This document shows positions 8,476-18,361 of a stretch of 42,479 nt of DNA, piece by piece. A program made the position numbers and the translations under genes. Source of the DNA: WQXF01 sp031553615. GTDB taxonomy: Bacteria > Bacillota > Clostridia > Christensenellales > Aristaeellaceae. Numbering within the stretch: the stretch's first letter is position 1; the number at the start of each line of letters is the position of its first letter. The DNA lies in contig JAVBLJ010000042.1 in assembly GCA_031553615.1 (NCBI GenBank), positions 1 to 42,479 of the forward strand, given 5' to 3'. The notes below the pieces were generated by a model. The model was not told where the DNA came from. It did no database searches and saw only the letters and a list, made by a program, of their open reading frames with translations.

Positions 8476-9261
8476 ATGCAGGTGCTGTTGGAAGGCTTTT
8501 TGCTGCTCAATGCTTGCATGAATGCCGCGCTGCTTTGCATCACGCTTCGGTGGTGCGGCAGGCCGGTTCAAGCCGGACGCATCGCGTTGGCGGCCGCGCT
8601 GGGTGCGGTGTACGCCGCTGGGGCCTATCTGCCGGGTATGGCGTTTTTGCGAGGCATTCCCGCAGGGGCATTGGCCAGCGCTGGTATGCTGTACGTCGCG
8701 GCACGGTGGCATAGCCTGCGGCACTTTCTCAACGCGTTGCTGCGGTTGCTTTCCGCCACGTTTCTACTGGGGGGCGCTGTGTATGCGATTTCCCAGGCGC
8801 TGGGCGGAATCGCCCTAACCTGGCGGCTGGGCGCATCGGCGGTGGTCGCTCTGGTGGTTGCGCTCTGGGGCGGCACGCGGCGCACGCACGATGCGCGGGT
8901 GAAGGTGCGCATTGATCTGGGCGAACATAGCGCGCTTTTGGAAGGGCTGATCGACACCGGGAACCTGCTGCGCGATCCGTTCAACGGCCTGCCGGTGCTG
9001 ATTGCGCCCTACGCGGCGGTGCAGGCCCTACTGCCGAAAAGCTGCGACCCGCAGCGGCTCGAAACGCTGCCGCCTGGGTTTCGCCTGGTGAATGTTACCT
9101 CGACCGGCGGCAACCGCACGCTCATGTGCTTCCGTCCCGGTGCGCTCAGCGTGCAGCATGGAGACAAATGGAGGCCGGTATATGCCATGGTGGCCATTGC
9201 CCCGCAAATGCTCCCAGAAGGAGCGGTGGCGCTGGTGCCCACAGCGCTTATGACGGTCTAA
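8476..9261 (+). CDS. spoIIGA: Sporulation pro-sigma-E processing protease SpoIIGA
   Basis: Membrane aspartic protease that removes the pro-sequence of sigma-E in the mother cell after a forespore signal. Residues 1-133 contain about five hydrophobic membrane segments. The soluble C-terminal domain carries the catalytic motif LIDTGNLLRDPFNGLPVLI with the active aspartate at D160, followed by the SpoIIGA pattern VNVTSTGG. The 261-residue length is slightly shorter than the Bacillus protein (309). Start ATG 8476 is chosen for the GGAGGCG site at 8461; an upstream ATG at 8434 overlaps the promoter. It lies 19 bases before sigE, its substrate, as in other spore formers. Confidence 0.93.
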   Translation: MQVLLEGFLLLNACMNAALLCITLRWCGRPVQAGRIALAAALGAVYAAGAYLPGMAFLRGIPAGALASAGMLYVAARWHSLRHFLNALLRLLSATFLLGGAVYAISQALGGIALTWRLGASAVVALVVALWGGTRRTHDARVKVRIDLGEHSALLEGLIDTGNLLRDPFNGLPVLIAPYAAVQALLPKSCDPQRLETLPPGFRLVNVTSTGGNRTLMCFRPGALSVQHGDKWRPVYAMVAIAPQMLPEGAVALVPTALMTV

Positions 9262-9280
9262 GCGAGGGGGAGTACATAGG

Positions 9281-10060
9281 ATGCACATCCAGGAGAGTGA
9301 AATAGGAAGGGGAAAAAGCATGTGGCGAGCGCAGGAAGCGTACGACCGATGGGATTTGCCGCCGAGCATCCGGCTTCGCGCATTGGCAATTATCGCAAGG
9401 GTTTCGCAGGGTAGCGTAGAGTACATTGGTGGGAGCGACGCGTTGCCGGCCCCCCTCACGCGCGAGGAGGAGGAGCGGCTGGTGGTGCGGCTTAAAGGGA
9501 ACGATCCGGCGGTGCGCAGTCTGCTGATCGAGCGCAACCTGCGGCTGGTGGTGTATATCGCCCGCAAATTTGAAAACACCGGGGTGGGGATCGAGGACCT
9601 CATCTCCATCGGTACCATCGGCCTGATCAAGGCGGTGAACACCTTTGATCCCGATAAGCGCATCAAGCTGGCGACCTACGCTTCGCGCTGCATCGAGAAC
9701 GAAATCCTGATGTTCCTGCGCCGCAACAGCCGCACCAAGATGGAGGTTTCCCTCGATGAGCCGCTCAACACCGATTGGGATGGTAACGAGCTGCTGCTTT
9801 CCGACATACTGGGCACCGAGGGCGACATGGTGTACAAGTCGATCGAGGAGGGCGTGGAGAAGCAGTTGCTCACTTCGGCGCTCATGCGGCTTTCTACGCG
9901 CGAAAAGAGCATTATGGAACTCCGCTTTGGGCTGCGCGGCGGTACGGAAAAGACGCAGAAGGAGGTGGCGGACATCATGGGCATATCGCAATCGTACATT
10001 TCTCGGCTTGAAAAGCGAATTCTTTGCCGCCTTCAAAAGGAGATGGATCGGCTCGGGTAA
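9281..10060 (+). CDS. sigE: Mother-cell sporulation sigma factor pro-sigma-E
   Basis: Early mother-cell sigma factor, made as an inactive precursor and cleaved by SpoIIGA. After a divergent leader, the mature part begins near VEYIGGSDALPAPL, then follows Bacillus sigma-E nearly continuously: RNLRLVVYIARKFENTG, DLISIGTIGLIKAVNTF (region 2), KLATYASRCIENEILMFLR (2.4), EPLNTDWDGNELLLSDILG, and region 4.2 GISQSYISRLEKRI. Two starts compete: ATG 9281 (GAGGGGGAG upstream) and ATG 9320 (AGGAAGGGG upstream). The later one gives a pro-sequence of about 34 residues, nearer to the Bacillus length of 27-29, so the earlier start is uncertain. It forms an operon with spoIIGA. Confidence 0.95.
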   Translation: MHIQESEIGRGKSMWRAQEAYDRWDLPPSIRLRALAIIARVSQGSVEYIGGSDALPAPLTREEEERLVVRLKGNDPAVRSLLIERNLRLVVYIARKFENTGVGIEDLISIGTIGLIKAVNTFDPDKRIKLATYASRCIENEILMFLRRNSRTKMEVSLDEPLNTDWDGNELLLSDILGTEGDMVYKSIEEGVEKQLLTSALMRLSTREKSIMELRFGLRGGTEKTQKEVADIMGISQSYISRLEKRILCRLQKEMDRLG

Positions 10061-10119
10061 CACCATCGCTTACGCTTTGCGGTATCTCTCGGTAAGCCTT
10101 CGACAAGGCCTCGACAACC

Positions 10120-10148
10120 GCATAAAACCCCCGTTCGGCGGCAATAAT
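10120..10148 (+). promoter_or_regulatory. Candidate sigma-F/sigma-G promoter of sigG
   Basis: GCATA (10120-10124), 15 bases, then GGCAATAAT (10140-10148), matching the forespore consensus GYATA-N15-GGnnAnAnT at every defined position. It lies in the 120-base gap between sigE and sigG. In Bacillus subtilis sigG likewise has its own forespore promoter behind sigE. Confidence 0.75.
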
Positions 10149-10180
10149 GGATGCATCCGGCGAAACGGAGGGAACAGGGA

Positions 10181-10954
10181 ATGGCGCTTAACAAAGTGGA
10201 AATCTGCGGCGTGGATACCTCCACGCTGCCGGTCCTTTCCAACGAGCGGATGCGAGAGCTTTTTCCTTTGGTGCATGGCGGCGATGCGGTGGCTCGCGAG
10301 GAATTTATACGGGGAAACCTTCGCCTGGTGCTCAGCGTAATCCAGCGCTTCAACAATCGCGGCGAGAACGTGGACGATCTTTTTCAGGTGGGATGCATCG
10401 GACTGATCAAGGCCTTGGATAACTTCGACGTGTCGCACAACGTGCGCTTTTCTACCTATGCAGTGCCCATGATCATCGGTGAGATTCGCCGCTATCTTCG
10501 CGACAACAACGCCATTCGCGTCAGCCGTTCGCTGCGCGATATCGCCTACAAGGCGTTGCAAGCGCGCGATCGACTGGCCTCCGAGCTGGGCCGCGAGCCC
10601 GATGTAAACGAGCTGGCTCGCGCTCTGCAGCTGCCCAGCGATGAGGTCGTGTTTGCGCTGGAAGCCATTCAAGACCCGGTTTCGCTGTTTGAACCGGTGT
10701 ATAGCGATGGTGGAGACGCGTTGTACATCATGGATCAGGTTAAGGATGACAAGCATGCAGACGAGCTGTGGTTGGAGGAAATCTCCATCCGCGAGGCGAT
10801 GAGACGCCTGGGTGAGCGGGAGAAGCACATCCTCAAGCTGCGCTTTTTCGATGGCCGCACGCAAATGGAGGTCGCCACCGAGATCGGCATCTCCCAGGCC
10901 CAGGTATCCCGCCTAGAAAAGACCGCGCTGCAGCACATGCGCAAGTTTATGTGA
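10181..10954 (+). CDS. sigG: Forespore sporulation sigma factor sigma-G
   Basis: Late forespore-specific sigma factor. The diagnostic N-terminus NKVEICGVDTSTLPVL, which contacts the anti-sigma factors SpoIIAB/CsfB in Bacillus, is present at residues 4-19. Region 2 reads RLVLSVIQRFNNRGENVDDLFQ and FSTYAVPMIIGEIRRYLRDN; region 3 includes VSRSLRDIAYKAL; region 4.2 is GISQAQVSRLEKTAL. It is 257 residues long, as in Bacillus (260). ATG 10181 is chosen over ATG 10151 because GGAGGGAACAGGGA immediately precedes it and the leader from 10151 is not conserved. It is preceded by a forespore-type promoter. Confidence 0.97.
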   Translation: MALNKVEICGVDTSTLPVLSNERMRELFPLVHGGDAVAREEFIRGNLRLVLSVIQRFNNRGENVDDLFQVGCIGLIKALDNFDVSHNVRFSTYAVPMIIGEIRRYLRDNNAIRVSRSLRDIAYKALQARDRLASELGREPDVNELARALQLPSDEVVFALEAIQDPVSLFEPVYSDGGDALYIMDQVKDDKHADELWLEEISIREAMRRLGEREKHILKLRFFDGRTQMEVATEIGISQAQVSRLEKTALQHMRKFM

Positions 10955-11024
10955 GGAGCGCAGACACAGTTGCTAGTCAAAGCCAGCCCTCAACCCGCAT
11001 AGGATGGCGGTAGGGGGGAGAGCA

Positions 11025-11267
11025 ATGAGCCTTTCGGAGCTAAGGACCAAGGAAGTCATCAACGTGCCGGATGGGCGTTCGTTGGGCAAGGTGATCGATT
11101 TGGAGTTTTGCGCACAGGATGGCTGCGTGGAAGCGATCGTGGTGCCGGGGCCGTTTAGCGTGGGCAGCATTCTGAAGGGGGAGCGAACCGGGATTGTGAT
11201 CCCGTGGTCGCTCATTTCAAAAATTGGCGACGATGTGGTGCTCGTCTGCCTGCCCGATGAGGAATAA
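11025..11267 (+). CDS. ylmC: YlmC/YmxH-family sporulation protein (PRC-barrel)
   Basis: An 80-residue PRC-barrel protein. The motif LRTKEVINVPDGRSLGKVIDLEF (read in two pieces around residues 5-27) is the classical PRC-barrel beta start, followed by IPWSLISKIGDDVVLV. YlmC/YmxH proteins are small, widely conserved in spore formers, often adjacent to sigG, and of unknown molecular role. ATG 11025 is chosen because GGGGGGAG sits 5-11 bases upstream; an upstream GTG/ATG option lacks this. It follows sigG by 70 bases and is probably cotranscribed with it. Confidence 0.85.
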   Translation: MSLSELRTKEVINVPDGRSLGKVIDLEFCAQDGCVEAIVVPGPFSVGSILKGERTGIVIPWSLISKIGDDVVLVCLPDEE

Positions 11268-11277
11268 CGCTACATAG

Positions 11278-11311
11278 TCAAAAAAGAGGCCGGTCTTGCG
11301 ACCGGTCTCTT
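11278..11311 (-). terminator. Terminator of the opp operon
   Basis: GAGGCCGGTC (11286-11295) pairs with GACCGGTCTC (11300-11309) across the loop TTGC. The T-run lies on the minus strand (11280-11285), so it terminates oppA transcription. Confidence 0.88.
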
Positions 11312-11336
11312 CGTGCGAGATGGTTTGCTCGATGGT

Positions 11337-13100
11337 TTACTCGACGGTGACGTAGTTCCAGATGGTGTCGCCCGTGTCGACCATCAGCAGGTTCTTGACG
11401 TTGGGCTTGAGCATCAGCGGACGGGTGTAGTAGTACAGCGGGCAAGCGCCGCCGGACGCCATGAGCACCTTCTCGGCTTCGGCGCAGAGCGCGGCGCGCT
11501 TCGCGCTGTCGGGCTCGATGCGGATCTGCTCGATGACCTTGATGAACGCATCTTCCCAAGTCTGGTCGCCATTCACGCCCCAGTACGCGCCGGTGCCTGC
11601 ATCCTTGGTCACGTCGGTAGCCTTGGCATACTGGCCGACTTCTTGGCCCAGACGGGGGTAGTTGTTGCCGGAGGTGGCGAGGAACACTTCCATGATGTTG
11701 ATCGCATCGTGGAAATCGAAGATCCAGCCCATACGAGCGGCTTCAGCGACGCCATCCTTCAGCTTGGTTTGCAGGGTAGACCAAGCCTCGGTGTTGATGG
11801 TGCTGGGGATGCCGAAGGTATTCCAGGTCTCCTGGACGTACTGGATGATCAGGGCGTTCGCGCCGGCGTTGTTGAAGGAGAACTCAATGTTCTGGAAGTC
11901 GGTAAACTTAAGGTCGCCGCCCTCGATGGTGCCGGTGTAAGCATAGCCCAGATCGATCAAGGTCTGGCAAGCTTCAACCTGGTCGGCGGTGTAGTTCTCG
12001 TTGACTTCGGAGGGGGTGTTGGTGCCGGTGTACCAGGTGCCGTAGCCTTCGGCGTTACGCACGTCGGCATTGAGGCCGTCGCCGCAGTAGTAGGGGTAGA
12101 AGCCGATAGCGGGCTTCTGCTCGCCGCGGGTGACGAACTCGGTCAACTCGCCACGGTTGACCAGCTGGCCAATGGCAAAGCGGGCCTTGGATTGCTCCTG
12201 CACGGTCAGCTGCTTGCCAGCCGGGGACATATCCTTGTACACGTTGAACAGGATGTAGTAGGTGCCCAGGTACGGCGCGTAGATCAGTTCGCCCGGGTAG
12301 GTCGCGGTCAGGCGATCAAACTCGGTGGGATCGATGGAATCGATAAACTGCGCGGTGCCGTTCTCGTAGGCGGTCAGGGTGGCGACGTTGTCCTCGGAGA
12401 TCAGGCAGTTCATGCCGCCCAGGGAGACCTTGTCCGCGTTCCAGTAATTCGGGTTCTTTTCGAACGCGATCACATCGTCCACGGCGTATTTCACCAGCTT
12501 GAACGGGCCCATGCCAACGTAGGTCTCGGGGGTGGTGGCCCAAACGCCCGCGGCATCAGCGATGTCGGTGCGAACGGGGTAGTACACCGGATGCGCGATC
12601 AGCTCGGGGAAGTAAGCGGTGGGGCTGATCAGGGTAACGGCCACAGTGCGCGCCGCGTCATCAGCCACGACGTTCAGGGTGCCATCTTCGTTGCGGGCAA
12701 TGATATCGAGCATGTAGGCATAGTCGGCGGCCACAACCGGATCCACAACGCGGGTCCAGGAAGCGGCAACCTGGCTGGCGGAGAAGTCAGCGCCGTCCGA
12801 CCACTTCAGGCCCTCGCGGAGCGTGAAGGTGTAGGTCTTGCCGTCTTCAGACAGGGTGTAGGACTCGGCCAGTTCGGGGCCGATGACCGCCACACCGTCC
12901 GCGCCAGCTTGCCAGCTCGTCAGACCGGCGTGGGCAAAGCGGATAACGGTACTGCCGTTGGTGGCAGTGTTCAGCGCGGGGTCGATGGACAGCGGCATAC
13001 CACCGCTAATCATGATGGAGAGGGTTTCGCCCTCGGCCAGCGCGACCATGGAGCCGCAGACCAAGAACAGAGCCAACACGAGACTGATTACCTTTTTCAT
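11337..13100 (-). CDS. oppA: Oligopeptide-type ABC transporter substrate-binding protein (family 5)
   Basis: Extracytoplasmic binding protein of the SBP_bac_5 class delivering peptides (or other ligands) to OppBCDF. 587 residues. Typical features are PALNTATNGSTVI near the N-terminus, GKTYTFTLREGLKWSDGADFSASQVAASW (family signature, residues about 87-115), TYVGMGPFKLVKY and FEKNPNYWNADKV. The signal peptide VISLVLALFLVCGSMVALA is followed by EGE; the cysteine is not in a lipobox context, so secretion rather than lipid anchoring is predicted, unusual for a Gram-positive OppA. GAAGGAGGAG precedes the ATG. Last gene of oppBCDFA; a 123-base gap separates it from oppF. Actual ligand is not determined. 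Confidence 0.92.
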   Translation of the reverse strand: MKKVISLVLALFLVCGSMVALAEGETLSIMISGGMPLSIDPALNTATNGSTVIRFAHAGLTSWQAGADGVAVIGPELAESYTLSEDGKTYTFTLREGLKWSDGADFSASQVAASWTRVVDPVVAADYAYMLDIIARNEDGTLNVVADDAARTVAVTLISPTAYFPELIAHPVYYPVRTDIADAAGVWATTPETYVGMGPFKLVKYAVDDVIAFEKNPNYWNADKVSLGGMNCLISEDNVATLTAYENGTAQFIDSIDPTEFDRLTATYPGELIYAPYLGTYYILFNVYKDMSPAGKQLTVQEQSKARFAIGQLVNRGELTEFVTRGEQKPAIGFYPYYCGDGLNADVRNAEGYGTWYTGTNTPSEVNENYTADQVEACQTLIDLGYAYTGTIEGGDLKFTDFQNIEFSFNNAGANALIIQYVQETWNTFGIPSTINTEAWSTLQTKLKDGVAEAARMGWIFDFHDAINIMEVFLATSGNNYPRLGQEVGQYAKATDVTKDAGTGAYWGVNGDQTWEDAFIKVIEQIRIEPDSAKRAALCAEAEKVLMASGGACPLYYYTRPLMLKPNVKNLLMVDTGDTIWNYVTVE

Positions 13101-13223
13101 TGTACTCCTCCTTCATATTGGGCTAATTGTGTATCAAATCATGCTTTGCGCCGACGTTTCTCCCGCCTGATGTCAGAAGAAGTGCGGCCCTAGCATGATG
13201 AGATGCATGTTTCCGGGTGCGGA

Positions 13224-14218
13224 TTACAGGTGGTGGCAGGCCACGAAGTGTCCGTCGCTCACTTCCTTGAACGCTGGACAAGATTCTGCGCAAAGTTCGG
13301 TGGCGCGGCTGCAGCGCGTGCGGAAGGAGCAGCCGGAGGGAACGCGCAGCGGGCTGGGCACATCGCCAGTGAGCATGATGCGCTTCGCGGCGCGCGCTTT
13401 TACCGGATCGGGCGGAGGCACGGCGGAAAGCAGCGAGATGGTGTACGGATGGAGCGGATTGTGGTGTAGTTCGTTGGAGCTGGCCAGCTCGACCATTTTG
13501 CCCAGGTACATCACGGCGATGCGGTTGGAAATGTGCTTGACCACCGAAAGATCGTGGGCGATAAAGAGATAGGTGAGGCCCAACTGATGCTGCAAATCCT
13601 CGAGCATGTTGATGACCTGCGCTTGGATCGATACGTCCAGCGCCGATACTGGCTCATCGCACACGACAAAATCGGGCTTGGAGGCCAGCGCGCGGGCGAT
13701 GCCGATGCGTTGGCGCTGGCCGCCGCTGAATTCATGGGCATAGCGGGTGGCGTGCTCGCTGGAGAGGCCCACCATGGTGAGCAGCTCGTTGATCCGGTCG
13801 CTGCGCTCCTGCTTGGTGGCGCAAAGCTTATGCACGTCGATAGGCTCGGCCACGATATCGCCGACGGTCATGCGCGGATTCAGCGAGGAATACGGATCTT
13901 GGAACACGAGCTGCGCACGCTTGCGGAACTGGTTGAGCGCAGGGCCCTTCTCAATCTTCACGCCATCGAAGTACACTTCACCGGCGGTGGGGGTGTAGAG
14001 CTGGAGCAGGGAGCGGCCTACCGTGGTCTTGCCGCAGCCGGATTCGCCCACCAAGCCCAGCGTTTCACCCGCCTGGATTTCGAAGGAGACGTCGTCCACC
14101 GCTTTGAGCATGGTGGTTTTCATAAAGCCGGTATTGATGGGGAAGTATTGCTTGAGGCCGCGCACCTGCAGCAGGCTGGAGGAAGCGTTATTCGAAGCCT
14201 TGTTCGCAACGGGTTGGC

Positions 14219-14222
<4 letters not shown>
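13224..14222 (-). CDS. oppF: Oligopeptide ABC transporter ATP-binding protein OppF
   Basis: ATPase subunit powering the opp transporter. Walker A GLVGESGCGKTTVGR, Q-loop region FQDPYSSLNPRMTVGDI, ABC signature FSGGQRQRIGIARAL, and Walker B FVVCDEPVSALD are all intact. The C-terminal oligopeptide/dipeptide extension with its cysteine-rich segment (CSFRTRCSRATELCAE) is typical of OppF/DppF and may hold an Fe-S cluster in some homologs. 332 residues. Its ATG overlaps the oppD stop by 4 bases (ATGA), so translation is coupled. Confidence 0.95.
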
Positions 14223-15268
<1,046 letters not shown>

Positions 15269-15281
15269 GCGTTTTCCTCCC

Positions 15282-16328
15282 TTATCCGCGCAGTTTGGGG
15301 TCGAACGCATCGCGCAACCCATTGCCCAACAGGTTAAACGACAATACGATCAGGAAGATGGACAGCGCCGGGAAGAATAGCAGGAATGGATAGGACTGCA
15401 GGCCGGTGCGGGCATCGGCGGCCAGCGAGCCCAGCGAAGGCATAGGCATTGAAACACCCAAGCCGAGGAACGAAAGGAAGCTTTCGGTAAAAATTGCGCT
15501 GGGGATCTGCATGGCGGCGACGATGATGATGACCGACAGGCAGTTGGGAATCATATGCTTTCGGATGATGCGCGCCGCCGAGGTGCCAATGGCGCGGGAG
15601 GCCAGGACGTACTCCTGCTCCTTAATGGATAGGATTTGGCCGCGCACCTGGCGCGCCATGCCCACCCAATAGAGCAGACCGAAAACCATGAATATGCTCA
15701 CCATGCCTGCGCCCAGCTTTATCACGAGCTGATTTTTCGAGCCGGATACGACATCCTTCAGCGCGACTGACAGCAGGATCACGATCAGTACATCGGGCAA
15801 CGCGTAGATGATATCCACGATGCGCATCATGATGAGATCGACCTTGCCGCCCAAGAACCCGGATATCGAGCCGTAGATGATGCCGATGATTACCACGATG
15901 ATGGCCGCTATGATGCCAACAACCAGCGAGATACGGGTGCCGAAGATCACGCGGATGGCATAATCGCGACCCAGGGCATCGGTGCCCATGATGTGGGGGA
16001 ACACGCTTACGCCCTTGTCGATCTTGGCCTGCTCCTTCGCCGAATACTCAAAGGGTTTAAGGTACTTTGCGGTCACGTCCTGCTTGGTGTAGGTGTAGGG
16101 GTAGAAGAAGGGCAACAGCACGGCTATCAGGGTGATTACGATGAGCGCCCACAGGCAAATCATCGCCATCCTATTTCGGCGGAGGCGGCGCAACGCATCG
16201 CGCATGAAGGATACCGATTCGCGCATGTGTACCTGCTGCGCCTTTTCTTCCTCGGTGGCCGGGTTGAACAGATTGGGATCAACCTGGAAGCTGAGCGGAT
16301 TTTTCGGAGGAATCTGTTTATTCTGCAT
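15282..16328 (-). CDS. oppC: Oligopeptide ABC transporter permease OppC
   Basis: Inner-membrane permease of the BPD_transp_1 family. The N-terminal cytoplasmic segment and first membrane span (MICLWALIVITLIAVLLPFF) are followed by HIMGTDALGRDYAIRVIFGTRISL (a DppC/OppC hallmark), five further spans, and the EAA loop ASRAIGTSAARIIRKHMIPN that docks to the ATPases. 348 residues. ATG 16328 is chosen for TTGAGGTG upstream; a GTG two codons earlier overlaps that site. It follows oppB by 9 bases. Confidence 0.95.
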   Translation of the reverse strand: MQNKQIPPKNPLSFQVDPNLFNPATEEEKAQQVHMRESVSFMRDALRRLRRNRMAMICLWALIVITLIAVLLPFFYPYTYTKQDVTAKYLKPFEYSAKEQAKIDKGVSVFPHIMGTDALGRDYAIRVIFGTRISLVVGIIAAIIVVIIGIIYGSISGFLGGKVDLIMMRIVDIIYALPDVLIVILLSVALKDVVSGSKNQLVIKLGAGMVSIFMVFGLLYWVGMARQVRGQILSIKEQEYVLASRAIGTSAARIIRKHMIPNCLSVIIIVAAMQIPSAIFTESFLSFLGLGVSMPMPSLGSLAADARTGLQSYPFLLFFPALSIFLIVLSFNLLGNGLRDAFDPKLRG

Positions 16329-16337
16329 CGGCACACC

Positions 16338-17264
16338 TCAACCTAAATCGATTCGGGGATCGAGAATTTTGTAAACAACATCGCTGAGGAAGTTCATTAA
16401 TATGATCATTATGCCCAGGAAAATCGTGACGCCCATGATCATCATGTAATCGGTGCGGAGCATGCTGTTGACAAACAGGCGGCCCAGGCCGGGTACCGAG
16501 AATATGTTTTCGACTACCATGCTGCCGGTCAGTATGAAGGCCATCATGGGGCCGGCGTAGGTGATGACCGGGCTGAGCGCGCACTTCAAGGCGTGCTTGA
16601 AGATGACTTTCGATTTCGGCAGGCCTTTGGCGCGTGCGGTGCGGATATAATCCTGACCCAACACGTCCAGCATGCTGGAGCGCTCCAAGCGCGTGATGTA
16701 GGCCATCGGATATAGGCTGAGCGAGATCACCGGCAGGATCAGCCCGCCTGGTTGGCTGCCCATGGTGGGGAACCAAGCAAGCCATAGGCCGAACACCAGT
16801 AGCAGCAGCGTCGCCATGACAAAAGATGGCATGGAGACGAGCGCTGTAGTGAGCAATTGTATGATCTTATCTGGCCATTTTCCTCGCGTCAACGCGGCGA
16901 TAGCGCCAAACAATATGCCAAGCAGAATGGCTATCGCCGCGGCGCTAAAGCCGATGGTCGCCGAATAGCGAAAACTGTCGGCAATCAAGTTGAATACGGT
17001 GCTGCCCACCCAACCGGTGGAAAGCCCGAAATCAAGCACGGTGAGGTTTTTGAGGTAATTCAAATACTGCACGGTCACCGGCTTGTCGAAACCGTACTTG
17101 GCTTCCAACATGGCGATGGTCTTGTTGCTCTTCGCCTTTTCGCGGCTAAAGGGGCTAGCGGGAATTGCGTGCATAGTGAAAAAGGTGATGGTGATGACCA
17201 AAAAGATTGTCAGCAGCGCCATTCCGAATCTTTTCAAAATGTACAATGCAAACTTTGAATTCAT
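16338..17264 (-). CDS. oppB: Oligopeptide ABC transporter permease OppB
   Basis: First gene of the operon and partner permease of OppC. Starts with the characteristic span YILKRFGMALLTIFLVITITFF, then the extracytoplasmic segment with YGFDKPVTVQYLNYLKN, five more spans, and the EAA loop YIRTARAKGLPKSKVIFKHALKN-like segment around residue 205. Ends with YKILDPRIDLG, typical of OppB/DppB. 308 residues. AAGGAGG precedes the ATG. Driven by the consensus promoter at 17310-17338. Confidence 0.95.
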   Translation of the reverse strand: MNSKFALYILKRFGMALLTIFLVITITFFTMHAIPASPFSREKAKSNKTIAMLEAKYGFDKPVTVQYLNYLKNLTVLDFGLSTGWVGSTVFNLIADSFRYSATIGFSAAAIAILLGILFGAIAALTRGKWPDKIIQLLTTALVSMPSFVMATLLLLVFGLWLAWFPTMGSQPGGLILPVISLSLYPMAYITRLERSSMLDVLGQDYIRTARAKGLPKSKVIFKHALKCALSPVITYAGPMMAFILTGSMVVENIFSVPGLGRLFVNSMLRTDYMMIMGVTIFLGIMIILMNFLSDVVYKILDPRIDLG

Positions 17265-17309
17265 GCGAAGCCTCCTTAAGCGCCGAAAATGTAGGTTAAG
17301 TTATATTCG

Positions 17310-17338
17310 ATTGTACTTCATTTGCTGTCTGATGTCAA
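17310..17338 (-). promoter_or_regulatory. Promoter of the opp operon
   Basis: On the minus strand: perfect -35 TTGACA (17338-17333), 17-base spacer, -10 TACAAT (17315-17310). The leader before oppB would be about 39 bases. Confidence 0.85.
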
Positions 17339-17523
17339 ACAGATACTTGTACATTTTGCTGCCATTTGAAGCTCGAAGGGTTTCGACTTGCATTTTACCC
17401 CACGTTGGGTATGAATGTATCTCGCAAACTCAAAAAGGACTTCTTTGGCTTCCCACAACGATGGTGTTTCCACAAGCGATGGTAGCACGAACGAACTCCC
17501 TATGCCAAATATAAAAATAGGAC

Positions 17524-17560
17524 TAGACGAAACTGGGGAAAATGGATATACTATATATTG
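17524..17560 (+). promoter_or_regulatory. nrdR promoter with overlapping NrdR box
   Basis: TAGACG (17524-17529), 17-base spacer, TATACT (17547-17552). CTATATATTG (17551-17560) matches the NrdR-box core CWATATATWG exactly and overlaps the end of the -10. This predicts autorepression. The second box normally expected two or three helical turns away was not seen. Confidence 0.6.
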
Positions 17561-17651
17561 CTTATAGTAAAAGCATACTTTTAGAACGATTGTAGGCGTG
17601 CGTGCGTTCCTAGACCCTGCGTTCCTCAATCCTGAAATGGAGGCTACCATC

Positions 17652-18122
17652 ATGAAGTGTATGTATTGCAACTGCACCGACAGCCGCGTAGTGGATTCGC
17701 GCCCTACGGAGGAAGGCAACGCCATCCGTCGCCGCCGCGAGTGCGAAAACTGTGGACGCCGTTTCACCACCTACGAAAAGATCGACATGATCCTGCTGCT
17801 TGCCGTCAAGAAGGATAACCGGCGCGAGCCCTTCGATACCGACAAAATTCGCCGCGGCATCGTCAGGGCGTGCGAGAAGCGTCCCGTGCCGCTGGCCGAA
17901 ATCGACAAGCTGGTGCGCGAGATCGAGATGCAGGCCTACAACTCGTTGGAGCAAGAGATTACCACCACGCAGATCGGCGAGATGGTTATGGAAGGCCTGC
18001 GCAAGCTGGATCAGGTCGCATACGTGCGCTTCGCATCGGTCTATCGCCAGTTCCGCGATATCCAATCCTTTATGGAAGAGCTTAAGGATTTGCTGGTGGA
18101 AGCGGAGCACGAAAAGCCTTAA
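17652..18122 (+). CDS. nrdR: Transcriptional repressor NrdR
   Basis: Zinc-finger/ATP-cone repressor of ribonucleotide reductase genes that senses ATP/dATP. The zinc ribbon is complete (C3, C6, C31, C34: MKCMYCNCTDSRVVDSR and CENCGRRFTTYEK), followed by the ATP-cone domain from residue 49 to about 139 (VKKDNRREPFDTDKIRRGI; RFASVYRQFRD). 156 residues is normal. ATG 17652 has GGAGG 8 bases upstream; the frame is open further upstream but the zinc ribbon must start here. No nrd genes lie in the window. Confidence 0.96.
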   Translation: MKCMYCNCTDSRVVDSRPTEEGNAIRRRRECENCGRRFTTYEKIDMILLLAVKKDNRREPFDTDKIRRGIVRACEKRPVPLAEIDKLVREIEMQAYNSLEQEITTTQIGEMVMEGLRKLDQVAYVRFASVYRQFRDIQSFMEELKDLLVEAEHEKP

Positions 18123-18193
18123 CGGCGCTCATCGCTTTTCCAAAGCACTGTTTTCGAGCTTCAGGAGAGTTCGCTTAAAATCAAGCATTTTCA

Positions 18194-18221
18194 GGCGTCG
18201 CGCAGAGCGGCGTCTTTTTTT
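18194..18221 (+). terminator. Terminator of nrdR
   Basis: An 8-bp stem GGCGTCGC (18194-18201) with GCGGCGTC (18207-18214), including two G-T pairs, followed by seven Ts. Confidence 0.78.
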
Positions 18222-18293
18222 GCGCACTTTTCAGTGCTTTTCCGCGCAATGAAAGCGAGGCACTTTCTTTTCTGCTGCTTGCAGCCTTTAACA

Positions 18294-18322
18294 GCATATT
18301 CGACCACCCTTTTGCGCAACAT
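18294..18322 (+). promoter_or_regulatory. Weak candidate forespore promoter of spoIVB
   Basis: GCATA (18294-18298), 15 bases, then GCGCAACAT (18314-18322). This agrees only partly with GGnnAnAnT. It is listed because spoIVB is a sigma-G (and weakly sigma-F) gene in Bacillus; on sequence alone it is marginal. Confidence 0.28.
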
Positions 18323-18361
18323 GTCTGTTAGGAAATAGGCGATGAAGGGGTCGATGGCGGC

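Noticed and set aside
11313..13193. A 626-codon open frame antisense to oppA
   Set aside because: It mirrors the oppA reading frame in GC-rich DNA, has low-complexity Gly/Val/Asp composition and no start signal; oppA matches a known family over its full length.
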